Shown piece after piece: positions 23,915-31,151 of a DNA stretch of 50,144 nucleotides. Within the stretch, counting starts at the first letter, position 1. Every line of letters starts with the position of its first letter. Source of the DNA: Sedimenticola sp. (GTDB taxonomy: Bacteria > Pseudomonadota > Gammaproteobacteria > Chromatiales > Chromatiaceae); the NCBI GenBank assembly GCA_026196475.1, contig JAPHTA010000055.1, positions 1-50,144 of the forward strand, in the 5' to 3' direction. The notes below the pieces were generated by a model that worked only from the letters and a program-made list of their open reading frames with translations, had not been told where the DNA came from and made no database searches. The position numbers and the translations under genes are program-made.

Positions 23915-24382
23915 TCAAGAGATCATCGATTGCTGGTAGTTTTCCACACCACTGTTCTCGATCAGCCACAGCTGGCTCTCCAGCCAGTCGATATGCGCCT
24001 CCTCCGCCTCCAGGATCTCCTCCAGCAGGTCCCGGGACACGAAGTCCCGTTCTGTTTCGCACAGCACGATGGCCGTCAGAAGATCGTTGCGGATGTCCGT
24101 GGCCAGCCTGAGATCCCCTTTCAGCATCTCCTCCACGTCTTCACCCAGCAACAGCTTGCCCAGGTCCTGCAGGTTGGGCAGCCCGTCCAGAAACAGAATC
24201 CGCCCGAGCAGCCGGTCTGTCTGCTTCATCGCCTTGATCGACCACTGGTAATCATGTCCGTTCAACGCTTCCAGCCCCCAGTTTCCGAACATCCGGGCAT
24301 GCAGGAAATACTGGTTTATGGCGGTCAACTGGCCTCTCAGGACACTGTTCAGTTCGGCGATGACCGGTTTTTCTCCTCTCAT
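23915..24382 (-). CDS. bfr: Bacterioferritin, heme-type subunit (ferroxidase site degenerate)
   Basis: The product has 155 residues from the ATG at 24382, which has AGGAGGAG upstream; a longer frame to 24442 is unlikely. It keeps the heme ligand Met52 (KAMKQTD) but has Gln18, Ala51, Gln54 and Ala94 where ferroxidase Bfr has Glu18, Glu51, His54 and Glu94. Only Glu127 and His130 remain. The subunit should hold heme at the dimer interface and accept electrons from the ferredoxin Bfd, while the neighbouring subunit oxidises iron. Complementary pairs of this kind are known from Magnetospirillum and Pseudomonas. It is divergent from bfd, with a Fur-like site between them. Confidence 0.93.
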   Translation of the reverse strand: MRGEKPVIAELNSVLRGQLTAINQYFLHARMFGNWGLEALNGHDYQWSIKAMKQTDRLLGRILFLDGLPNLQDLGKLLLGEDVEEMLKGDLRLATDIRNDLLTAIVLCETERDFVSRDLLEEILEAEEAHIDWLESQLWLIENSGVENYQQSMIS

Positions 24383-24500
24383 TACACTCTCCTCCTGGTT
24401 CGAAGCCCCTCTGCTAAAAATAGCGCAAGATCCCCTCTTCACCGCGGCCCTGGGCCGTGGGAAAAATTTTGCTGGACACCCTCGGGCACATTAACTATAT

Positions 24501-24520
24501 TATTAATCATTCTCATTTGC
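24501..24520. promoter_or_regulatory. Fur-like box between bfr and bfd
   Basis: The minus strand reads GCAAATGAGAATGATTAATA, which contains the AATGAGAATGATT core typical of Fur sites in gammaproteobacteria. It lies 22 bases before the bfd start and about 120 bases before the first bacterioferritin gene. Iron-dependent control of bfd (repressed by Fe-Fur) is the expected outcome. Confidence 0.5.
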
Positions 24521-24541
24521 ACTTGTCTTTATGGAGGATCC

Positions 24542-24730
24542 ATGTACGTCTGTATCTGCCACGGCGTAACCGATAAGCAGATCCGAACTGCTGCCGAAAG
24601 TGGAATCGATTCCCTGGAAGGACTCTCCGAGCATCTCAGCGTGGCGACCTGTTGCGGGCGCTGCGCCGATTGCGCACGACAGCTTTTGCGGGAGAGCGGC
24701 GTACCCGAATCCCCTGCCGTTGCGGCCTGA
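24542..24730 (+). CDS. bfd: Bacterioferritin-associated ferredoxin
   Basis: The 62-residue product starts MYVCICHGVTDKQI and has the Fer2_BFD Cys pattern: Cys4, Cys6, Cys38 and Cys41, with GRC at 39-41. These bind a [2Fe-2S] cluster. Bfd docks on bacterioferritin next to the heme and reduces stored Fe(III) so that iron is released. The length equals E. coli Bfd (64), and an extra Cys37 and Cys44 flank the ligands. The ATG at 24542 follows GGAGG. It is divergent from the two bfr genes behind a Fur-like box, which matches its role in iron starvation. Confidence 0.93.
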   Translation: MYVCICHGVTDKQIRTAAESGIDSLEGLSEHLSVATCCGRCADCARQLLRESGVPESPAVAA

Positions 24731-25036
24731 CAAGTGATGAGAATTCGTCTTCGTACAGGATTCAGGCGGCGGTTACCGGAGAGCGCTGGAGAACGCCCGG
24801 CAGCTGCCCTGCCGGCTGCAGTCCGGGACCACCGGCAGCGCTGGCAGCTGATCAGGGAACTGGCACAGGCAATCTGTCATCGTGACCGGGATTGAATGGG
24901 CACGACAGCTGCACCCGCCCGACACATCCGTGACCCCGGAAATTCTCGCCCGTCTATACTTCCCCCCTGATCGGCAGTATCCCACTGCCCGGAAAGCACC
25001 AGTCACGTAATCCGGGTTCTGACCAGGAGAATCGGT
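24731..25036. other. 306-base region between bfd and the DUF1289 gene
   Basis: No supported gene. A 52-codon open frame at 24737-24895 (plus) is Arg/Ala-rich, lacks a ribosome site and has no recognisable product. No T-tract terminator or clear promoter was seen. Confidence 0.4.
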
Positions 25037-25270
25037 ATGCGACCAGGAGCAGACGGACCGGAAATCGAGGCCTGGCAGCTGGAGAAGGCGATACGCTCGC
25101 CCTGCGTGCGAATCTGTACTCTGGATGACAAAGATATTTGCATCGGATGCGGGCGCTCGCTGGAGGAGATCAAGCGCTGGAACGGTTATAGTGCGATGGA
25201 ACAGCACCTGCGGCTGATAAACTGCGCCCGGCGCCGGAAAGGGCGTCTTCGAAACCGGTACCGGATCTGA
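25037..25270 (+). CDS. DUF1289 family protein
   Basis: The 77-residue product carries the DUF1289 signature SPCVRICTLDD and ICIGCGRSLEEI, with Cys23, Cys27, Cys35 and Cys38 forming a CxxxC...CxxC set that probably binds a metal or iron-sulfur cluster. DUF1289 proteins are small, widespread in proteobacteria and of unknown function. The ATG is preceded by CAGGAGAATCGGT, a good Shine-Dalgarno. It lies downstream of bfd on the same strand and is convergent with tyrA, with only 8 bases between the stops. Confidence 0.9.
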   Translation: MRPGADGPEIEAWQLEKAIRSPCVRICTLDDKDICIGCGRSLEEIKRWNGYSAMEQHLRLINCARRRKGRLRNRYRI

Positions 25271-25278
25271 GGCCGCTG

Positions 25279-26160
25279 TTACTCGCTGGAATCCAGAACC
25301 CCGTCGATATAGCGGTCCCGCGCCTCCTTGGCCCGGGTGAAAATCTCCATCAGCTGATCCGCGTCACCCCGTTCAATGGTATCGGCCAGCGCCTGCATCT
25401 CGTTCAGGTAGTGCGACATCATCTTGCCCAGGGCCCGGCGGTTGGCCACGCAGACATCCCGCCACATCACCGGATTGCTGGAGGCAATGCGGGTGAAGTC
25501 CCGGAACCCCCCCGCCGCATAACGGAATATCTCGTCGTTCTCCTTCATCTGGGCCAGGGTATCCACCAGCCCGAAGGCCAGCATGTGGGGCAGATGGGAG
25601 GTGGCGGCCAGTACCTCGTCGTGGTGCTCGACACTCATCAGGGTGATCTCGCCACCACACGCCTCCCACATCGCCCTTACCCGCTGCAGGGCAGCGTCAG
25701 AGGTCTCTTCGGTAGGGGTCAGGATGATACGCCGGTTCCGGTAGAGCTCCGCAAACGAAGCCTCGACGCCGCTGTTCTCGGTACCGGCGATAGGATGCCC
25801 GGCAACCAGGCTGGGCAGCACCTCGCCGAACACCGCTCGACAGTCATCGATTACACTGAACTTGGCACTGCCGCCGTCGGTGATCACGGCATCTTCGGCC
25901 AGGTGCCCCTTTATCGCCGCAAAGGTCTCCCGCATGGCGCCCAGTGGCACGGCCAGGAAGACCATGTCAGCATCTTTCACCGCCTCCGCCACATCGTGGG
26001 TGTAGCGGTCGATCACACCCAGTTCCCGGGCCCTCTCCAGGTTGGCACGGCCGCGGCCGCAACCGACAATTTCGCCCACTTCCCCGGCTGCCCGCAGAGC
26101 ACGGGCCAGCGAGCCGCCGATCAAACCGACGCCGATAACGGCCAGTCGGCGAATGGTCAT
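25279..26160 (-). CDS. tyrA: Prephenate dehydrogenase
   Basis: The 293-residue product has the N-terminal Rossmann motif VIGVGLIGGSLA (NAD(P) binding), the catalytic-region sequence HPIAGTENSG and an all-helical C-terminal dimerisation domain. It converts prephenate to 4-hydroxyphenylpyruvate for tyrosine. It overlaps hisC by four bases (ATGA) and ends the serC-serA-pheA-hisC-tyrA series. In Pseudomonas the corresponding gene is fused to aroA and followed by cmk-rpsA; here tyrA is free-standing and the operon stops. Confidence 0.93.
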   Translation of the reverse strand: MTIRRLAVIGVGLIGGSLARALRAAGEVGEIVGCGRGRANLERARELGVIDRYTHDVAEAVKDADMVFLAVPLGAMRETFAAIKGHLAEDAVITDGGSAKFSVIDDCRAVFGEVLPSLVAGHPIAGTENSGVEASFAELYRNRRIILTPTEETSDAALQRVRAMWEACGGEITLMSVEHHDEVLAATSHLPHMLAFGLVDTLAQMKENDEIFRYAAGGFRDFTRIASSNPVMWRDVCVANRRALGKMMSHYLNEMQALADTIERGDADQLMEIFTRAKEARDRYIDGVLDSSE

Positions 26161-27269
26161 ACGGCGAGTGCCTCTTTCAGTGCCGACAGCACCCGCTTGT
26201 TGTCCGCCTCGGCACCCACCGTAATGCGCAGGTGGTTGGGCAGGCCGTAGTTGCCCACCGGCCGGGTGATGCAGCCGGCCCGCAACAGCGCCTGGTCCAC
26301 CTCAGCGGCGGGGCGCCCGACATCGACGGTGACGAAGTTGCCCACCGAGGGGATGTACTCCAGCCCCATGGATTCGAAGGCCGAAGTCAGTTGCTGCATG
26401 CCCTTCCGGTTCATCTCCACCGATTGCCGAATAAAGGCCTGATCCTCCAGGGCCGCCCGTGCCGCGGCCAGCGCCATGCTGTTGACATTGAATGGCTGGC
26501 GCACCCGGTTCAGCAGATCGGTGATATCGGCATGGGCCAGTCCGTAACCGACCCGCAGCGAGGCCAATCCGTAACTCTTGGAGAAGGTCCGGGTCACGAT
26601 CAGGTTGGGATACCTGTCCAGCCACTGACTGGCATCGGGGTAGTCCGGCTCGTCCACGTACTCGATGTAGGCCTCGTCCACCACCACGATCACGTTGGCA
26701 GGCAGCGCCGCGATGAAACCCTCCAGCTCCTCGCCGTTAAGCCAGGTGCCGGTGGGGTTGTTGGGATTGGCGATCCAGACCACCCGGGTTTTGTCACCCA
26801 CCCTGTTGGCCATCTCCTCCAGGTCGTGGCCATACTCCCTGGCCGGGGCGATATTGAGGGTGGCGCCAACAGCCTGGCTGCTGATCGGATAGACCGCGAA
26901 GGCGTACTGGGAGAAAAGCGATTCATAGCCGGGGGCCAGGAACACCCGTGCAATCATGTCCAGCACGTCGTTGGAGCCATTGCCCAGGGTGATGCGGTTG
27001 GGATCGATGGCATGCTTCTCGGCCAGCGCGGCGCGCAACTCGACACCACCACCGTCCGGATAAAGGGCCACGCCCCCCAGTTCATCCAGTATTGCCGCCT
27101 TGGCTTTTTCGCTGCAGCCCAGGGGGTTTTCGTTGGAGGCCAGCTTGACCGAGTCCCGAATGCCCAGCTCCCGCTCCAGTTCAGAGATCGGTTTGCCCGG
27201 CACATAGGGCTTGAGGTTGGTCACCCCGGGTACCGCCAGTTCAATAAATTGGTTCGCTCTGTCACTCAT
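26157..27269 (-). CDS. hisC: Histidinol-phosphate aminotransferase (HisC2-type, aromatic operon)
   Basis: The 370-residue PLP fold-type I aminotransferase has GNGSNDVL near the N-terminus, WIANPNNPTGT, VDEAYIEY and the Schiff-base lysine in TRTFSKSYGLASLRVG. The ATG at 27269 is preceded by AAGGTG; a GTG three codons earlier is possible. Its position between pheA and tyrA corresponds to hisC2 of Pseudomonas. Enzymes of this group transaminate imidazole-acetol phosphate and often phenylpyruvate/4-hydroxyphenylpyruvate, which would link histidine and aromatic amino acid synthesis. Confidence 0.92.
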   Translation of the reverse strand: MSDRANQFIELAVPGVTNLKPYVPGKPISELERELGIRDSVKLASNENPLGCSEKAKAAILDELGGVALYPDGGGVELRAALAEKHAIDPNRITLGNGSNDVLDMIARVFLAPGYESLFSQYAFAVYPISSQAVGATLNIAPAREYGHDLEEMANRVGDKTRVVWIANPNNPTGTWLNGEELEGFIAALPANVIVVVDEAYIEYVDEPDYPDASQWLDRYPNLIVTRTFSKSYGLASLRVGYGLAHADITDLLNRVRQPFNVNSMALAAARAALEDQAFIRQSVEMNRKGMQQLTSAFESMGLEYIPSVGNFVTVDVGRPAAEVDQALLRAGCITRPVGNYGLPNHLRITVGAEADNKRVLSALKEALAV

Positions 27270-27328
27270 ATGGATCACCTTGTATGTTGCAGCACCGCAC
27301 AGCGATTCTGTTCCGAGTACGGCATGGG

Positions 27329-28414
27329 TCAGAGTACGGCATTGGGATAGGAACCCAGTACCTTGAGCAGCCTGGATTCCGCTTCCAGCGCGGTCAGCGC
27401 TTTCTGCACCTCCGGGTCATTCCGGTGGCCATTAATATCGATAAAGAAGAGATAGTCCCAGTTGCCCTGGCGCGACGGGCGCGACTCGATACGGGACATG
27501 CTGATGCCGTGCTCGGCCAGGGGTTTCAACAGGGCGTTGAGTCCGCCGGCCACGTTGCGGGTGGCGCACATCAGTGTGGTCTTGTCCTCGCCGCTGGAAG
27601 CCGCCTCCTGGCGTCCCACCACCAGGAAACGGGTGGTGTTGTCGGGTTCGTCCTCGATATTGCGTGCCAGCCCCTTCAGCTGGTAGAGCTCGGCGGCCAT
27701 CTCACCGGCAATCGCCGCGCTGCCCTCCTCCTGGCTGGCCAGGCGGGCCGCCTCGGCATTGCTGCCCACTGTCACCTGCTCCGCATGGGGCAGGTTGCGA
27801 TCCAGCCACAGCCGGCACTGGGCCAGGGACTGCTGGTGCGAGTAGACCCGGTTGATCCGGGACAGCTCCGACTCCAGGCTCAGCAGGTGGTGATGAATGC
27901 GCATCATTACCTCGCCGCAGATGGAGAGCGACGAGGCGATGAACATGTCCAGGGTATGGTTGATCACGCCCTCGGTGGAGTTCTCCACCGGCACCACTCC
28001 GTAGTGGGCGTTCTCTGACTCCACCTCGCGAAAAATATCCGGGATCGAGTGCATCGGCACCGTCTCCACAGAGTGGCCGAAGTGTTTCAGCGCCGCGGCC
28101 TGGGTGAAGGTCCCGGCCGGCCCGAGGAAGGCCACCCGCATCGGCAGTTCCAGGGCCAGGCAGGCGGACATGATCTCGCGAAACAGCCGCGCCATATCCT
28201 CGCTGCCCATGGGACCGGTGTTGCGTCCCTTGATGGTCCTGAGGATCGCCGCCTCCCGCTCCGGGCGGTAGAAAAAGGCGTCCTTGTCCTCGCTCAGCTT
28301 GATCTGGGCCACCTGCTGGGCGGCGGCGGCACGCTGGTTGATCAGCTCCTGGATCTGGGTATCCAGTACATCGATACGGGTTCTGATCTGTTCGAGACTC
28401 TCCTGCTTACTCAT
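27329..28414 (-). CDS. pheA: Bifunctional chorismate mutase/prephenate dehydratase (P-protein)
   Basis: The product has 361 residues from the ATG at 28414; a longer frame to 28477 lacks a good start. An AroQ-type chorismate mutase domain (about 1-85, SLEQIRTRIDVLDTQIQELI) is followed by prephenate dehydratase (about 90-270, VAFLGPAGTFTQAAA and the TRFLVVG motif) and an ACT domain with ESRPSRQGNW, the phenylalanine-binding loop. It turns chorismate into phenylpyruvate and is feedback-inhibited by phenylalanine in the family. No clear Shine-Dalgarno is visible. A terminator lies between serA and pheA, so it may have its own promoter. Confidence 0.94.
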   Translation of the reverse strand: MSKQESLEQIRTRIDVLDTQIQELINQRAAAAQQVAQIKLSEDKDAFFYRPEREAAILRTIKGRNTGPMGSEDMARLFREIMSACLALELPMRVAFLGPAGTFTQAAALKHFGHSVETVPMHSIPDIFREVESENAHYGVVPVENSTEGVINHTLDMFIASSLSICGEVMMRIHHHLLSLESELSRINRVYSHQQSLAQCRLWLDRNLPHAEQVTVGSNAEAARLASQEEGSAAIAGEMAAELYQLKGLARNIEDEPDNTTRFLVVGRQEAASSGEDKTTLMCATRNVAGGLNALLKPLAEHGISMSRIESRPSRQGNWDYLFFIDINGHRNDPEVQKALTALEAESRLLKVLGSYPNAVL

Positions 28415-28533
28415 AGTCGTGGCCAGGTAGAAAACAAAAGGTGGAATATACCAGGCAGCGGCACGCCGGACTGCCATCCGAAAGCAGGCATTCTACCTGA
28501 TGGGGCTGACAGCGCACAGTCATGCCAGCCGGC

Positions 28534-28570
28534 AAATAAAAAACAGCCCGCTCTGCCGGAGTCGGGCTGT
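28534..28570 (-). terminator. Rho-independent terminator after serA
   Basis: ACAGCCCG (28543-28550) and CGGGCTGT (28563-28570) form an 8-bp stem with a 12-base loop that can pair further (CTC/GAG). On the minus strand it is followed by a T-rich run (28534-28543). It lies 24 bases past the serA stop and upstream of pheA, so it separates serA from the aromatic genes at least partly. Confidence 0.8.
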
Positions 28571-28593
28571 CGTCCAGGCAATGTAACGGCCGA

Positions 28594-29772
28594 TTATCCG
28601 TCGGCACAGCCCAGGCAGCGGACCGACAACACACCCTCGATGCCGGCGATCCGTTGCAGGGTCTCTTCATCCGGTGACTTGTCCACATCAATCAGGGTCA
28701 CCGCCACGTCATCCCGGGAGCGGTTCAGCATATCGATGATGTTCAGGTTGCCCTCCGCCAGGTCGGTGGAGACCTGACCCACCATGTTCGGTACATTGGA
28801 GTTGACCACGGCGATCCGGTAGCCGCCGTTACGCGGGAGATTGATCTCGGGGAAATTGACCGAGTTGCTGATGTTGCCATCCTCCAGGTAGCTGCGCACC
28901 TGGTCCGCCACCATCACGGCACAGTTTTCCTCCGCCTCCAGGGTCGAGGCGCCCAGGTGCGGCAGGGTAATGCAACGGGGGTGGTCCTTCAGCTGGTTGC
29001 TCGGAAAATCGCAGATGTAGGCGTACAGCTTACCGTTGTCCAGCGCCTCCACGGCGGCGGCATCATCGATGATCCCGGAGCGTGCGAAGTTGAGCAGGAC
29101 ACTGTTCTTCTTCATGTTCCTGAGCCGCTCGGCATTGATCATGTGACGGGTTGACTCGATCAGCGGTACGTGGAAAGTGATGAAATCACACTGCGACACC
29201 AGGTCATCCACGCTCAGGGCCTGGCGGATATCCGAGGAGAGCTGCCAGGCGCTGCGCACGGTAATCGTGGGATCGTAGCCGATCACCTTCATGCCCAGGG
29301 CGTGCGCGGCATTCGCCACCCGGACCCCGATCGCCCCAAGGCCGACCACGCCCAGGGTACGCCCCGGCAATTCAAAACCGACAAAATTCTTCTTGCCCGC
29401 CTCCACCGCCTTGTTGATCTCCCCGTCCTCTCCGCTCAGGCCGCGGGCAAAAGTCCACGCCTGGCCGATGTTACGGGCGGCCATCAACATGCCGGCCAGG
29501 ACCAGCTCCTTTACCGCGTTGGAGTTGGCTCCGGGGGCGTTGAATACCACCACGCCCTTCTCGGTCATCTTCTGTACCGGGATGTTGTTGACCCCGGCAC
29601 CGGCCCGGCCGATCGCCTTCACGGTGGGAGGGATCTCCATGTCGTGCATCTTGTAGGAGCGCAGCAGGATGGCGTCCGGGTGGGTGATTTCCGAGGCGAT
29701 CTCGTAACTGTCGCGGGGTAACCGGTCCAGGCCAGCCACCGAGATATTGTTCAGGGTCAGGATCTTGTGCAT
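28594..29772 (-). CDS. serA: D-3-phosphoglycerate dehydrogenase
   Basis: The product has 392 residues from the ATG at 29772 (GAGAG upstream). The family motifs are GRAGAGVNNIPV, the NAD-binding GVVGLGAIGVRVAN, FARSGIIDD, the catalytic HLGAST and a C-terminal ACT domain (about 318-392) that in other members binds serine. It oxidises 3-phosphoglycerate to 3-phosphohydroxypyruvate, the substrate of SerC encoded just upstream. The length is of the short, single-ACT type. It is inserted between serC and pheA, where Pseudomonas has no gene. A 16-bp hairpin lies in its leader and a terminator follows it. Confidence 0.94.
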   Translation of the reverse strand: MHKILTLNNISVAGLDRLPRDSYEIASEITHPDAILLRSYKMHDMEIPPTVKAIGRAGAGVNNIPVQKMTEKGVVVFNAPGANSNAVKELVLAGMLMAARNIGQAWTFARGLSGEDGEINKAVEAGKKNFVGFELPGRTLGVVGLGAIGVRVANAAHALGMKVIGYDPTITVRSAWQLSSDIRQALSVDDLVSQCDFITFHVPLIESTRHMINAERLRNMKKNSVLLNFARSGIIDDAAAVEALDNGKLYAYICDFPSNQLKDHPRCITLPHLGASTLEAEENCAVMVADQVRSYLEDGNISNSVNFPEINLPRNGGYRIAVVNSNVPNMVGQVSTDLAEGNLNIIDMLNRSRDDVAVTLIDVDKSPDEETLQRIAGIEGVLSVRCLGCADG

Positions 29773-29835
29773 AGAAGCTCTCTCTTTCGTTATATTTATT
29801 GCAGAAAATCGGGGGGACGTGCGTCTAATTCGGAG

Positions 29836-29873
29836 ACGCCACCGCTGCCGGATTGACCCGGCAGCGGTGGCGT
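29836..29873. promoter_or_regulatory. 16-bp perfect hairpin between serC and serA
   Basis: Positions 29836-29851 and 29858-29873 are perfectly complementary over 16 bp around a six-base loop (ATTGAC). The stem is very GC-rich, yet neither side has a T-tract, so it is not a standard terminator. It lies 63 bases before the serA start and could slow or stop transcription from serC, or protect an mRNA end. Confidence 0.6.
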
Positions 29874-30027
29874 TGAACAGGGGAAGGCATGAAGAGCGGC
29901 CATAAAACAATAAGTCAGTTTAAACATGGATCATTACTAATTGTTTAACATGATTTTTTTACTATGCACTACCAGATTGCATAGCCCTGCCACCCATCTT
30001 CTCAATGTCACCTGGAACCTTGCCCGA

Positions 30028-31107
30028 TCAGCCGTTGCGCTGTTCGAAATCGGCCATGAAATCGATCAGCGCCTGCACGCCCGCCTCCGGCATGGCATTG
30101 TAGATACTGGCCCGCATGCCACCCACCGAGCGATGCCCCTTCAGGGTTACCAGCCCTGCCTCCTTGGCCTCGGAGAGAAACTGGCCATCCAGTTCCGCAT
30201 CGGGCAGGGTGAACGGCACGTTCATCCAGGAGCGACAGGCCGGGTCGACCGGGTTGTTGTAGAAATCGGAGCCATCGATGGCCGCGTACAGGGCCGCCGA
30301 CTTGCGCTGGTTGATCTCCGCCATGGCAGCCAGCCCACCCTTGCGTTTCAGCCATTGGAACACCAGTCCTGCCAGGTACCAGCCGTAGGTCGGCGGGGTG
30401 TTATACATCGATTCGCCGTCGGCCTGGACCTTGTAATCGAACATGGCCGGGGTTCCGCTGGCCGCGCCCCCGATCAGGTCATCGCGCACGATAACCACGG
30501 TGAGACCTGCCGGCCCGATGTTTTTCTGCGCCCCGGCGTAGATCACGCCGAATTTCGAGACATCCACCGGCCGTGAAAGGATGGTGGATGAAAAGTCGCC
30601 CACCAGCGGCACGTCACCGTTCTCCGGCAGATAGGGAAACTCGACGCCCTGGATTGTCTCGTTGGGTGTGTAGTGCAGGTAGGCTGCATCCGGGTTCAGC
30701 TGCAGGCTCTCCGCCGCCGGCACCGTGAACTCGCCGGACGGTGTTTCACCGGCCACGTTGACCTCGCAGTACTTTTTCGCCTCGGCGATCGCCTTCTTCG
30801 ACCAGGAGCCGGTATTCAGGTAGTCGGCAGACGCCTTGCCCCGCAACAGGTTCATCGGCACCATCGAGAACTGGCTGGAGGCGCCGCCCTGCAGGAACAG
30901 AACCTTGTAGTTGTCCGGTATCGCCATCAGCTCACGCAGGTCGGCTTCGGCCTGGGCGGCAATCGACATGAACTCCTTGCCCCGGTGACTCATCTCCATC
31001 ACCGACATGCCGCTGCCCTGCCAGTCCAGCATCTCGTCCCGGGCCTGCTTCAGTACCTCTTCAGGCAGGGCCGCCGGCCCGGCGCTGAAATTGTAGACTC
31101 TCGCCAT
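30028..31107 (-). CDS. serC: Phosphoserine aminotransferase
   Basis: The 359-residue product starts MARVYNFSAGPAALP, the classic SerC N-terminus. It contains LLRGKASADYLNTGSWSKKA and the PLP-lysine region YAGAQKNIGPAGLTVV, and ends with GGMRASIYNAMP. It converts 3-phosphohydroxypyruvate to phosphoserine with glutamate and also serves pyridoxine synthesis. The length matches the family (about 360). It lies 44 bases after gyrA on the same strand, an arrangement conserved in gammaproteobacteria. Confidence 0.95.
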   Translation of the reverse strand: MARVYNFSAGPAALPEEVLKQARDEMLDWQGSGMSVMEMSHRGKEFMSIAAQAEADLRELMAIPDNYKVLFLQGGASSQFSMVPMNLLRGKASADYLNTGSWSKKAIAEAKKYCEVNVAGETPSGEFTVPAAESLQLNPDAAYLHYTPNETIQGVEFPYLPENGDVPLVGDFSSTILSRPVDVSKFGVIYAGAQKNIGPAGLTVVIVRDDLIGGAASGTPAMFDYKVQADGESMYNTPPTYGWYLAGLVFQWLKRKGGLAAMAEINQRKSAALYAAIDGSDFYNNPVDPACRSWMNVPFTLPDAELDGQFLSEAKEAGLVTLKGHRSVGGMRASIYNAMPEAGVQALIDFMADFEQRNG

Positions 31108-31151
31108 GATTATCTCTCCAGCTCTCGATTTTTATGAAACAGAGGAGTCGA

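Noticed and set aside
24737-24895. 52-codon Arg/Ala-rich open frame after bfd
   Set aside because: No Shine-Dalgarno and no family resemblance; could be chance in GC-rich DNA.
26232-27350. Long open frame antisense to hisC
   Set aside because: hisC is clearly coding on the minus strand; the antisense product is Gly/His/Arg-rich without motifs.
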